NCBI GenBank assembly: GCA_049322715.1
Contig: JBMOQP010000052.1
Location: forward strand, 1-36,674
DNA: 36,674 bases
Reading direction: 5' to 3'
Source: Thiofaba sp049322715
Lineage (GTDB): Bacteria > Pseudomonadota > Gammaproteobacteria > Halothiobacillales > Halothiobacillaceae
A program made the position numbers and the translations under genes. Shown piece by piece: positions 24,009 through 31,674 of the stretch. Every line of letters starts with the position of its first letter. The first letter of the stretch is position 1. Below the pieces are notes generated by a model that saw only the letters and a list, made by a program, of their open reading frames with translations, did not search any database and had not been told where the DNA came from.

Positions 24009-24752
24009 TCACGGGCACTCGAGCGTAAGGGGGGTGGGCGGCCTCGGCCGCCCGCCCCACAGTGCGCGGTTGAGTATCTTCAGCGCCAGTGCCGGTGCTG
24101 GTGTGTCGGCGTAGGACTGCGGCAGGGCGAGCATGCACGCCTTGATGCCTTCCTCCCTGCGCACCTCGGTGACCCTGAAAGTGGTCTCGTTCCAGACGTT
24201 GATGCGCATCACCGGCAAGCCCCTTTGCGCCAGCTCGCCAATGGCATCCAGTTCGGCGCGCGCGCAGGGCGAGAGCAGGCCCTGGGCCAGGACACCGAGT
24301 CCCGGCATGATCTCGCGGGGGTTCACCCGCACCGCGGCGAAGAAGTCCTGCAGTTGCCGGAGGTCGCGTTCCGGCGGGCGCTCCCAGATGAAGATCCGGC
24401 TGCAGAGCGCGTCGTTGCCGTCGCGGATGATGTATTCGGTGGTCGGCCGGCCGGCGACCTCCGGTCCCGCGCCGGCCTTTTCCAGGCCGAAGAACAGGCG
24501 CTCGCCGCCGAAGAATACCCGCGTGGCATCGGTCAGCGTGCGCTCGCCCATGTCGACGAAATACACCCGGGGCGCCTCGAGATCGGCCAGGACATAGGTA
24601 TAGTCGCTCTTCTCGGTCTGGCCGCGCGCCCAGCCACCCTGCAAGGTGATCAGCGAGACCTTGCCTTTGCGGTCGACGTACTCCAGCACCGTGAAGGCCA
24701 GGGCGCTCGGTGCGAGGGCGAGTAGCAGAACAAGGGCGAGGAATCTCGGCAT
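24009..24752 (-). CDS. Exported protein of unknown function
   Basis: This 247-residue protein has a clear signal peptide (MPRFLALVLLLALAPSALA) and would be periplasmic. I do not recognise a family. It contains VLEYVDRKGKVSLITLQGGW near the mature start, paired cysteines (one in NDALCSRIFIW, one in LLSPCARAELDA, one in IKACMLALP, one near the C-terminus) that could form disulfides, and a proline-rich end. It is transcribed against the rib-nusB-thiL direction. Its start codon overlaps the upstream end of thiL, and its stop abuts the nusB stop with no spacer. Confidence 0.75.
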   Translation of the reverse strand: MPRFLALVLLLALAPSALAFTVLEYVDRKGKVSLITLQGGWARGQTEKSDYTYVLADLEAPRVYFVDMGERTLTDATRVFFGGERLFFGLEKAGAGPEVAGRPTTEYIIRDGNDALCSRIFIWERPPERDLRQLQDFFAAVRVNPREIMPGLGVLAQGLLSPCARAELDAIGELAQRGLPVMRINVWNETTFRVTEVRREEGIKACMLALPQSYADTPAPALALKILNRALWGGRPRPPTPLTLECP

Positions 24753-24762
24753 GACAGGGCGT

Positions 24763-25707
24763 ATGGGTGAGTTCGATCTGATTAAAACCTATTTCCGGCG
24801 CCCAGCCCAAGGCGCCGGTCTGATTCTCGGGGTGGGGGACGACTGCGCCCTGCTCGAGCCATCAATCGGCATGCAGCTGGCCGTGACCACCGATACCCTG
24901 GTCTTGGGCAGCCACTTCCTGCCCGACGACGATCCGCGCGACCTCGGCCACAAGGCCCTGGCGGTCAATCTCAGCGATCTTGCGGCGATGGGTGCCCGGC
25001 CGCGCTGGCTGTTCCTCAACCTCACCCTGCCCGCGGTCGACGAGTGCTGGCTTGCGGCCTTCGCCGACGGCCTGTTCGCGCTGGCCGAGCGGCACGGGGC
25101 CGTGCTTGCGGGCGGCGACACGACACGCGGTCCCCTCTCCTTTGGGCTGACCGCCATGGGCGAGCTGCCTCCGGGCCAGGCCCTGCGCCGGTCCGGGGCG
25201 CGGCCGGGCGACCTGGTCTGCGTCAGCGGGGTCCCCGGCGAGGCCGCCGCCGGCCTTGCACACCGCCAAGGCATCCACCTCCTGCCGGAGGGGCTGGCAG
25301 CGCAGGCCCTGGCTCGCCTGCATCGTCCCGAGCCGCGGGTCACGCTCGGCCTCGCCCTGCGGGGACTGGCCACCAGCGCCATCGACATCTCCGACGGCCT
25401 GGCGCAGGACCTTGGCCACATCCTCGCCGCGAGCGGGGTGGGTGCGACCCTTGAGCTCGGGCTGCTGCCGTCTTCCCCCGTGCTTGCCGCGCTGCCGCAG
25501 GCCTTGGCCTGGCGCCAGCAACTGGCCGGAGGGGACGACTACGAGCTGCTGTTCACCCTCCCGCCGGAATATGCCGGTCGCATGGCCGATCTGCCCGGAC
25601 CTGTCACGGTGATCGGGCGCATCGACCCTGACCCGGGACTGTGCCTGCTGGCCCCGGACGGTTCTCCCTTCCCACTTGCACACAAGGGCCATGACCACTT
25701 TGCCTGA
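24763..25707 (+). CDS. thiL: Thiamine-monophosphate kinase
   Basis: ThiL phosphorylates thiamine monophosphate to the active pyrophosphate with ATP. The 314 residues have the family signatures MGEFDLIKTYFRR at the start, LGVGDDCALLEP, VTTDTLVLGSHF, ALAVNLSDLAAMGARPRWLF, and ATSAIDISDGLAQDLGH. I chose ATG 24763 because MGEFDLI is the usual family start; ATG 24751, four codons upstream, has a better-spaced GAGGA and is possible. It is read with pgpA, whose start overlaps its 3' end by 17 bases. Confidence 0.96.
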   Translation: MGEFDLIKTYFRRPAQGAGLILGVGDDCALLEPSIGMQLAVTTDTLVLGSHFLPDDDPRDLGHKALAVNLSDLAAMGARPRWLFLNLTLPAVDECWLAAFADGLFALAERHGAVLAGGDTTRGPLSFGLTAMGELPPGQALRRSGARPGDLVCVSGVPGEAAAGLAHRQGIHLLPEGLAAQALARLHRPEPRVTLGLALRGLATSAIDISDGLAQDLGHILAASGVGATLELGLLPSSPVLAALPQALAWRQQLAGGDDYELLFTLPPEYAGRMADLPGPVTVIGRIDPDPGLCLLAPDGSPFPLAHKGHDHFA

Positions 25708-26176
25708 GACCAACGCCCGCCAGGTCCTGCGTGACCCGGTGCTGCTGTTCGCCCACGGCCTTGGCAGCGGGCTTGCGCCCAGGGCCCCGGGCACCTTCGG
25801 TACCCTCGCGGCCCTGCTGCCGTGGCTCTTGCTGGCCCAGCTCGCCCTGCCTCTCTACCTCAGTGTCGTGCTGCTCGCCGCCATCGCCGGCGTCTGGTTG
25901 TGTGGCGAGGCCGCCCGGCGCATGCGTCGCGACGACCCCGGCAGCATCGTGTGGGACGAATGGGTGGGGTTGTGGATCGCCCTGGCCGGCCTGCCGCCGG
26001 AGTGGCCCTGGATCCTCGCCGGCTTCGTGCTGTTTCGTCTGTTCGACATCCTCAAGCCGTGGCCGGTCGGCTGGCTGGATCGCCGCTTCCACGGCGGGCT
26101 CGGCATCATGCTGGACGACATCGCCGCGGGGTTGATGGCCGCCGCCTGCCTGCAGATCGCCATGGCCCTGCTATAA
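25691..26176 (+). CDS. pgpA: Phosphatidylglycerophosphatase A
   Basis: PgpA removes phosphate from phosphatidylglycerophosphate in phospholipid synthesis at the inner membrane. The 161 residues have family motifs GLGSGLAPRAPGTFGTLAAL near the start, DDPGSIVWDEWVGLWIAL, FRLFDILKPWPVGWLDR, and GGLGIMLDDIAAGLMAA, with several membrane helices. ATG 25691 is used, overlapping the thiL end; TTG 25676 is in frame upstream. The nusB-thiL-pgpA neighbourhood is widely conserved. Confidence 0.96.
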   Translation: MTTLPETNARQVLRDPVLLFAHGLGSGLAPRAPGTFGTLAALLPWLLLAQLALPLYLSVVLLAAIAGVWLCGEAARRMRRDDPGSIVWDEWVGLWIALAGLPPEWPWILAGFVLFRLFDILKPWPVGWLDRRFHGGLGIMLDDIAAGLMAAACLQIAMALL

Positions 26177-26211
26177 CAGGACTGTCATGTCCATCCCACA
26201 TGGTGTGTGCC

Positions 26212-27315
26212 ATGCACGTCTGCGACATCACCATGTTCTATACCCCCCATGGCGGCGGCGTTCGCCGCTACCTGCACGCCAAGCGGCGCTGGTTTTGCCA
26301 GCAGGGTGACCGGCACGCCCTGCTCAGCCCGGCCGGGCGTGCGCACCGGCATGGCGACCACCTGACCTTGCCTGCTCCCCGCCTGCCGTTCAGCCATGGC
26401 TATCGTTTCCCCCTCCGGCGCGGCCCCTGGGTCGAGGCCTTGGTCGACCAGGCCCCCGACCTGATCGAGGCGGGCGACCCCTATCGCCTGGCGGGGGTGG
26501 CACTGGCCGCCGCCGCGCGTCTGGGCATCCCGGCGACCGTGTTTGTCCATTCCGATCTCGAGCGTCTCGTCGGGCGACGTTGCGGGGACTGGGCCGCGGC
26601 GCCGGTGCGCGCCTACCTGCGCAGGTTGTACGATGCCTTCACGGCAGTGCAGGTCCCGAGCCGGGGGTTGGCGGAACGGCTGCGCGCGCTGGGGCTGACA
26701 AGGGTGGTCTGGCAGCCGCTTGGGGTGGATGCCGGGCGCTTCGATCCTGCGCGGCGTGATCCCGGCCTGCGCGCGGAACTTGGCCTGGACGACTCCACCC
26801 GCCTCCTCGTGTTCGCCGGCCGCTACGCGCGCGAGAAGAACGTCGACGTCCTGCTCGCCGCCATGCATCGGCTCGGGCGGGGCTATCACCTGCTGTTGAT
26901 CGGGCCGGGGATGCCGCCCCTCGCCATGGACAACGTCAGCGTGTACGGCCAGTTCTGCGACGGGGAGCATCTTGCCCGCCTGCTGGCCTCCGCCGACGCC
27001 CTGGTGCATGCCGGCGACCAGGAGACCTTCGGCCTGATCGTGCTCGAGGCCATGGCCTCGGGCCTGCCGGTGGTCGGCGTGCGCGGCGGAGCGTTGCCCG
27101 AGCTGATCTCGCCGGATACCGGCACTCTGGCCGAGCCGCGCGATGCGGAGGGGCTCGCCGAGGCCGTCCGCATCCTGTTCGAGTCCGACTGGCGGGCCAT
27201 GGGGCGGGCCGCGCGCTCGCGGGTGGAGGCCGATTACCGCTGGGAGGCCATTTTCGCCCGCCAGCGCCGGCTCTACCAGGCCCTGCTGGATGGCAAGCCG
27301 TTGCCGGAGGGATGA
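26212..27315 (+). CDS. Family 4 glycosyltransferase
   Basis: This 367-residue GT-B enzyme starts MHVCDITMFYTPHGGGVRRY, with the glycine-rich loop of the N-terminal domain. The C-terminal nucleotide-sugar domain shows LVFAGRYAREKNVDVLLAA and the retaining-enzyme motif ETFGLIVLEAMASGLPVVG, with the second glutamate of the EX7E pattern. It therefore transfers a sugar from a nucleotide donor, probably to a lipid or polysaccharide precursor at the inner face of the membrane. ATG 26212 is chosen; ATG 26200 is in frame, and neither has a strong ribosome-binding site. The next gene overlaps its stop (ATGA), so it is coupled to a deacetylase-like partner. Confidence 0.9.
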   Translation: MHVCDITMFYTPHGGGVRRYLHAKRRWFCQQGDRHALLSPAGRAHRHGDHLTLPAPRLPFSHGYRFPLRRGPWVEALVDQAPDLIEAGDPYRLAGVALAAAARLGIPATVFVHSDLERLVGRRCGDWAAAPVRAYLRRLYDAFTAVQVPSRGLAERLRALGLTRVVWQPLGVDAGRFDPARRDPGLRAELGLDDSTRLLVFAGRYAREKNVDVLLAAMHRLGRGYHLLLIGPGMPPLAMDNVSVYGQFCDGEHLARLLASADALVHAGDQETFGLIVLEAMASGLPVVGVRGGALPELISPDTGTLAEPRDAEGLAEAVRILFESDWRAMGRAARSRVEADYRWEAIFARQRRLYQALLDGKPLPEG

Positions 27316-28097
27316 CGATGCCCGGCCGTGGAGTGCGTCCTGCCTCGGTCAGCGTGGTGCTGCACGACGTCTCGCCGCACACCTGGCCGGCCTGCGAGCG
27401 CCTGCTCGCGGCCCTGGACGAGGTGACCCCGGTGCCCGTCACCCTGCTGGTGGTGGCGGATCATCACCACAAGGGGAGCATCGAGCAGTCCCCGGCGTTC
27501 CTCGCAGCCATCGAGCGGCGCCGCGCGCGAGGGGACGAGGTGGTGACGCATGGCCTCGTCCACCTCGACGAGGCCCCGTCGCCGCGCGGCCCGCGCGAGT
27601 GGTTCAGGCGGCGCATCTACACGGCGGGCGAGGGCGAGTTCGCCGCCCTCCCGCATGCCGAGGCCGCCCGGCGCCTGCACGAGGGATGGAGCCGCCTTCG
27701 CGCCCTGGGCTGGGCGCCGCGGGGATTCGTCGCCCCGGCGTGGCTGATGGGACCCGGCACGCGCGCCGCGCTGCGCGAGGGGCCCTTCGCCTACACGTCC
27801 ACCCGGCGCGCGATCATCCTGTTGCCGAGCCGGACCCGCCTGACCGCCCCGAGCCTGGTGTGGAGCGTGCGCTCCGCCTGGCGCAGGCGCCTGTCGGCGG
27901 TTCTGAACGAACGTTTGTTGCGTCGTGTGCTGGCCCATCCCGCCCGCTATCCCCTGCTGCGCCTCGGCCTGCATCCGGTGGACGCCGATCACCCCGAGGC
28001 GGTGCGCTTCTGGCAACACGCCCTGCGCGAGGCCTTGCGGTACGGGCGCGTGCCGCTCACCAAGGGGCAATGGGTGGAATATCCTAGTCGGGAATAG
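27312..28097 (+). CDS. DUF2334/polysaccharide deacetylase-like protein
   Basis: This 261-residue protein has the NodB-like barrel pattern of DUF2334 proteins: VVLHDVSPHTWPACERLLAA with the metal-binding aspartate near the start, GDEVVTHGLVHL with the second metal histidine region, RGFVAPAWLMGPGTRAAL, and RLGLHPVDADHP late. It probably removes an acetyl group from a glycan. No signal peptide is visible, so action on the cytoplasmic side, on the product of the coupled glycosyltransferase, is plausible. Start ATG 27312 overlaps the preceding stop; ATG 27318 is an alternative. The glycan is unknown. Confidence 0.85.
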   Translation: MTMPGRGVRPASVSVVLHDVSPHTWPACERLLAALDEVTPVPVTLLVVADHHHKGSIEQSPAFLAAIERRRARGDEVVTHGLVHLDEAPSPRGPREWFRRRIYTAGEGEFAALPHAEAARRLHEGWSRLRALGWAPRGFVAPAWLMGPGTRAALREGPFAYTSTRRAIILLPSRTRLTAPSLVWSVRSAWRRRLSAVLNERLLRRVLAHPARYPLLRLGLHPVDADHPEAVRFWQHALREALRYGRVPLTKGQWVEYPSRE

Positions 28098-28129
28098 CAA
28101 TCAAGACTCGCGATGAAAGAGACGATCCC

Positions 28130-28615
28130 ATGCGCACCATCCTCCTGACCGCCCTCCTGTGTTCTGCCCCGCCGGTCCTGGCCCAGGCGCCAGACGATCC
28201 GGGCTTTGAGCGCATCGTCAAGCAGCCGCCGACGCAGGAGGAGATCGACAGCATCCTTCTCGTTCCCACCGTGACCGACGGCATCAGCTATATCGGCGGA
28301 GGTGTCGGCGTGGCCGAGCGCGCGGCTCTCGAGCAGTGGGCGAAGGACTACACACTGCGCATCGAGATGGCGCGCAAGAGTGGCGAATACCTCGGCGACA
28401 TGCAGGTGCGCGTGTTCAATGCTGGCGGGGAAACCGTGCTGGAGGCCCCGTCCGACGGGCCCTTGTTCTACGTTCAGCTGCCGGACGGACCCTACGCGGT
28501 CGAGGTCGGTCCCCTCGATCCTCCGGCCCCGACGACCGCCGGCCTGGTCCCGCAGATCCGCGAGGTGAAGATTGTGGGAGGCAAGCAGGCCAGGCTTTTC
28601 TTCGCTTGGCCGTGA
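28130..28615 (+). CDS. Small exported protein of unknown function
   Basis: This 161-residue protein has a signal peptide (MRTILLTALLCSAPPVLA, then QAPDD) and would be periplasmic. Its second half (GDMQVRVFNAGGETVLEAPS, LPDGPYAVEVGPL, VKIVGGKQARLFFAW) looks like a small beta-sandwich of the carboxypeptidase-regulatory type. No catalytic residues are evident and I recognise no family. It sits 32 bases after the deacetylase gene and eight bases before a small membrane protein, so these probably share a transcript. Confidence 0.75.
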   Translation: MRTILLTALLCSAPPVLAQAPDDPGFERIVKQPPTQEEIDSILLVPTVTDGISYIGGGVGVAERAALEQWAKDYTLRIEMARKSGEYLGDMQVRVFNAGGETVLEAPSDGPLFYVQLPDGPYAVEVGPLDPPAPTTAGLVPQIREVKIVGGKQARLFFAWP

Positions 28616-28623
28616 GGAGCTGG

Positions 28624-29010
28624 ATGATGGCGACACCGGAAAGTGGGGCCCGGTGGGGCTGGATCGGCGGGTTTGTCGGCGCCACCCTGTGGATGCCGAT
28701 CCTTGCCGTGGCGCTCCATGTCCATGCCGACCCGCTCGGTGCCCGGCTGGGCATCGGCTTCTACCTTCTCAGCCTGCTGGGCATGGTCATGCTGGCGCCC
28801 TGGCGGCACCCCGGTACGCCAATGCGCTGGCTTTATCTTGGCATGCTGGGGTTGTTGCTGCTGGCCGGTGGCGTCCTGATGGCGCGCATGCTCGCCCTGT
28901 GGCCGGAGGAGGCACCGAGCCCCTGGTTGCTGCTGAGTCTCGCTCCCCTGTTCCTGCCCGTGCTCACCTTGGGTGACCGGACCTGGAGCCGGTTGCGGGA
29001 GGGCGGCTGA
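28624..29010 (+). CDS. Small four-helix membrane protein
   Basis: This 128-residue protein is mostly hydrophobic, with four predicted helices (WIGGFVGATLWMPILAVAL, IGFYLLSLLGMVMLAPW, WLYLGMLGLLLLAGGVLMAR, WLLLSLAPLFLPVLTLG). I recognise no family. ATG 28624 follows GAGGAGC; ATG 28627 is an alternative. It lies just after the small exported protein and is the last gene before mosaic repeat copy M, which begins at the base after its stop codon. Confidence 0.75.
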   Translation: MMATPESGARWGWIGGFVGATLWMPILAVALHVHADPLGARLGIGFYLLSLLGMVMLAPWRHPGTPMRWLYLGMLGLLLLAGGVLMARMLALWPEEAPSPWLLLSLAPLFLPVLTLGDRTWSRLREGG

Positions 29011-29236
29011 GTCAGGGAAGCGCTGAAAAATTCAGCGCTTCCCTGACCGGGGCATGGATGCCCCGGCGCGAACAAGGGCGCAAGCGCTTGATTCGCGGAG
29101 GCCACCGCGAATTCACTTCGCGGTGCTCTCGAAAGCTGAAGTCCGCAGGACCTTCTGGCATGGATGCCAGAAGAGCTTGAGAGGAGGGATCAGCCGAACT
29201 GAAAAAATCCATGGATGGATTTTTTTCAGCGTTTCC
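29011..29236. repeat. Mosaic hairpin repeat, copy M
   Basis: This 226-bp element fills the whole gap between two convergent genes, from the base after one stop codon to the base before the other. It opens with a perfect 17-bp hairpin (29011-29027/29031-29047, loop AAA) and closes with a TGGA-loop hairpin (29199-29229) bearing A6 and T7 tracts. Between them are CCGGGGCA-TGGA-TGCCCCGG (29047-29066), CAAGGGC-GCAA-GCGCTTG (29073-29090), GTCC-GCA-GGAC (29141-29151), CTTCTGGCA-TGGA-TGCCAGAAG (29152-29173) and CTTGAGAGGAGGGATCA (29176-29192). The order matches copy L. The ends could act as terminators for both genes. Confidence 0.9.
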
Positions 29237-29758
29237 TCAGCGCTCCAGAAGCCTCGGCATCAGCTCCACCAGGTTGCACGGACGGGTGCGGTAATCGAGC
29301 TGGGGCTGGATGATCTTGTCCCAGCCGTCGCGGCAGGCGCCGGAGGAGCCGGGCAGGACAAAGACGAACGTGCCGTTGGCCACGCCGGCGGTGGCTCGGG
29401 AGTTGATGGTCGAGGTGCCGATGTCGGAGTAGGAGAGCGAGCGGAACAGCTCGCCAAAGCCATCCATTTCCTTGTCCAGCAGCGGGCGGACCGCCTCGGG
29501 GGTGCCGTCGCGCCCGGTGAAGCCGGTGCCCCCGGTGCTGATGACCACCTGCACCGCGGCATCCGCGATCCATTCCGACACCACCGCGCGGATGGCGTAG
29601 ATGTCGTCCTTGACGATGCGGCGCGCATGCATGCGGTGTCCTGCGGCCTCGACGCGGTCGGCCAGGGTCTGGCCGGATGTGTCGTTGTCCAGGGTGCGGG
29701 TGTCGGAGACGGTGAGGACGGCGATGTTGAGCGGGATGAACTGTCGTTCGGCGGTCAT
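29237..29758 (-). CDS. moaB: Molybdenum cofactor protein MoaB
   Basis: MoaB is a MogA/MoaB-type protein that binds molybdopterin and, in many bacteria, adenylates it before metal insertion. The 173 residues have the MoCF-binding motifs LNIAVLTVSDTRTLDNDTSG near the start, VVISTGGTGFTGRDGTPEA, and the late SYSDIGTSTINSRATAG and FVLPGSSGACRDGWDKII. The start overlaps the DUF3565 stop by four bases. It is the last gene of the leftward group, and its stop codon touches the hairpin end of repeat copy M. Confidence 0.93.
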   Translation of the reverse strand: MTAERQFIPLNIAVLTVSDTRTLDNDTSGQTLADRVEAAGHRMHARRIVKDDIYAIRAVVSEWIADAAVQVVISTGGTGFTGRDGTPEAVRPLLDKEMDGFGELFRSLSYSDIGTSTINSRATAGVANGTFVFVLPGSSGACRDGWDKIIQPQLDYRTRPCNLVELMPRLLER

Positions 29759-29985
29759 GCGGTCACCTCATGAGGCGGGATGGGCAGGTCGGGCGGGGCG
29801 CCCTCGTCGCACTTCTTGCAGTCGAGGATATGGCCAAGCCGGCCTGTTCTCCCGGTCTTTGTCGTGACCCAGGGGCGGCAGGTCCAGGGCGGCTGGTGGC
29901 GGACGTGCTGATTGTGGCCGCAGGCAAGTTCCGCGACCCAGTGGCCTTCCTCGTCCAGGTGATAGCCGCGGATCGGCCGGAGCAC
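29755..29985 (-). CDS. DUF3565 small zinc-ribbon-like protein
   Basis: This 76-residue protein has the DUF3565 pattern: RGYHLDEEGHWVAELACGHN, then QHVRHQPPWTCRPWV, then LDCKKCDEGAP. Four cysteines and several histidines suggest a zinc site. The function is not known. Its stop overlaps the moaB start (ATGA), and it begins nine bases after the rimO stop, so the three are probably one transcript. Confidence 0.85.
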   Translation of the reverse strand: MLRPIRGYHLDEEGHWVAELACGHNQHVRHQPPWTCRPWVTTKTGRTGRLGHILDCKKCDEGAPPDLPIPPHEVTA

Positions 29986-29994
29986 GGATGGGAC

Positions 29995-31320
29995 TCAGAC
30001 CCGCTTGCCCCACAGGTCGTGTTCGCCGTATTCGGTGATCTCCACCTCGACGAAATCCCCGGGCTTGAGATCGACGGCACCGTCGATGAACACGTTGCCG
30101 TCGATCTCCGGCGCGTCGGCGTAGGAGCGGGCCACGGCGCCTTCCTCGTCGATCTCGTCCACCAGCACGGTCATGCGCCTGCCGAGCTTCGCCTCCAGGC
30201 GTGCCTCGCTGATCATCGCCTGATGCTCCATGAAGCGGTGCCAGCGTTCCTCCTTGATCTCTTCCGGCACGGCGCCCGGCAGCTCGTTGGCGGGGGCGCC
30301 CTCGACCGGCGAGTACTTGAAGCAGCCGGCGCGGTCGATCTGGGCCTCGTCGAGGAACTCGAGCAGCTGCTCGAAGTCGTCCTCGGTCTCGCCGGGGAAG
30401 CCGACGATGAAGGTGGAGCGGATGGCGAGGTCCGGGCAGACATCGCGCCAGGCCTTGATGCGGGCGATGACGTTCTCGCTCGAGGCCGGGCGCTTCATCG
30501 CCTTGAGGATGCGCGGGCTCGCGTGCTGGAAGGGGATGTCGAGGTAGGGCAGGATCTTGCCCTCCGCCATCAGCGGGATCACCTCGTCCACGTGCGGATA
30601 CGGGTAGACGTAGTGCATGCGCACCCACACGCCCAGGTCGCCGAGCGCGCGGGCCAGGTCGTAGAAGCGGGTCTTGAGCGGGCGTCCGCCCCAGAAGTCG
30701 GTCTTGTAGCGCAGGTCCAGGCCGTAGGCGCTGGTGTCCTGGGACACGACCAGCAGCTCCTTCACGCCGGCCTTGACCAGGTTCTCCGCCTCGGTCATCA
30801 CCTCGCCGATCGGCCGGCTGACCAGGTCGCCGCGCAGCTGCGGGATGATGCAGAAGGTGCAGCGGTGGTTGCAGCCCTCGGAGATCTTCAGGTAGGCGTA
30901 GTGCTGAGGGGTGAGCTTCACGCCTTGCGGCGGCACGAGATCGACGAACGGGTCATGCTGCGGCGGCAGGTGCTCGTGCACCGCGTGCATCACTTCCTGA
31001 TAGGCGTGCGGACCGGTCACGGCGAGCACGCTGGGGTGGGCGTCGCGCACCATCGCCCCGTCCTCGCGCGCGCCCAGGCAGCCGGTGACGATGACCTTGC
31101 CGTTTTCCGCCAGCGCCTCGCCGATGGTGGAGAGTGACTCCTCCACCGCCTCGTCGATGAAGCCGCAGGTGTTGACCACCACGAGGTCGGCGTCGTCGTA
31201 GCTCGGCGAGATGGCGTAGCCTTCGGCCCGCAGCTGGGTCAGGATGCGTTCGGAGTCGACCAGTGCCTTCGGGCAGCCCAGGCTGACGAAGCCGACTTTC
31301 GGGGCGTGTTTAGAGGTCAT
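29995..31320 (-). CDS. rimO: Ribosomal protein S12 methylthiotransferase RimO
   Basis: RimO is a radical SAM enzyme that adds a methylthio group to an aspartate of ribosomal protein S12, using two iron-sulfur clusters. The 441 residues have an N-terminal cluster domain (VGFVSLGCPKALVDSERIL, VVNTCGFIDEAVEESL, VIVTGCLGAR), the radical SAM triad CNHRCTFC in SEGCNHRCTFCIIPQLRGD, and a C-terminal TRAM-like domain. The length is typical. It overlaps the upstream DUF3579 gene by 11 bases and leads into DUF3565 and moaB. Confidence 0.96.
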   Translation of the reverse strand: MTSKHAPKVGFVSLGCPKALVDSERILTQLRAEGYAISPSYDDADLVVVNTCGFIDEAVEESLSTIGEALAENGKVIVTGCLGAREDGAMVRDAHPSVLAVTGPHAYQEVMHAVHEHLPPQHDPFVDLVPPQGVKLTPQHYAYLKISEGCNHRCTFCIIPQLRGDLVSRPIGEVMTEAENLVKAGVKELLVVSQDTSAYGLDLRYKTDFWGGRPLKTRFYDLARALGDLGVWVRMHYVYPYPHVDEVIPLMAEGKILPYLDIPFQHASPRILKAMKRPASSENVIARIKAWRDVCPDLAIRSTFIVGFPGETEDDFEQLLEFLDEAQIDRAGCFKYSPVEGAPANELPGAVPEEIKEERWHRFMEHQAMISEARLEAKLGRRMTVLVDEIDEEGAVARSYADAPEIDGNVFIDGAVDLKPGDFVEVEITEYGEHDLWGKRV

Positions 31321-31624
31321 CGAGGGGAACTTCGGTCATTTCGCCATCCGGGGTCTGGCGGTGGGCCTTGAGCTTGTTGGCACGGGCGAAGCCGATGATC
31401 TGCTCGTACATCGCCGGGGCCTGCTCCTTGAGTTCGGGCTCGATGGCCAGGCACTTCTCGCCCTTGATGTTCACCGGGTGCAGGCGCTCGGAATAGACCA
31501 GGCGGTGCTGGGCGAAGGTGGCGTCCCAGCTGGAGAGACGGTCGATCCAGTCGCTCGGACGGAAACGCTTGCCGTCCTGGGTGACACTCTCGATGATGTA
31601 GCGGAAGGGCTGGGCCTGATCCAT
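31310..31624 (-). CDS. DUF3579 protein
   Basis: This 104-residue soluble protein begins MDQAQPFRYIIESVTQDGKR and contains RPSDWIDRLSSWDATFAQHR and VNIKGEKCLAIEPELKEQAP, the pattern of DUF3579 proteins of proteobacteria. The function is unknown. It is the first gene of the leftward rimO-DUF3565-moaB group and overlaps rimO. Its start lies about 50 bases from that of the divergent hydrolase/TlpA fusion. Confidence 0.85.
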   Translation of the reverse strand: MDQAQPFRYIIESVTQDGKRFRPSDWIDRLSSWDATFAQHRLVYSERLHPVNIKGEKCLAIEPELKEQAPAMYEQIIGFARANKLKAHRQTPDGEMTEVPLDDL

Positions 31625-31674
31625 GGGGCACTCGGGGAATTGCGATGAAGTTTGCCGTCATTTTAGGGGATTTG

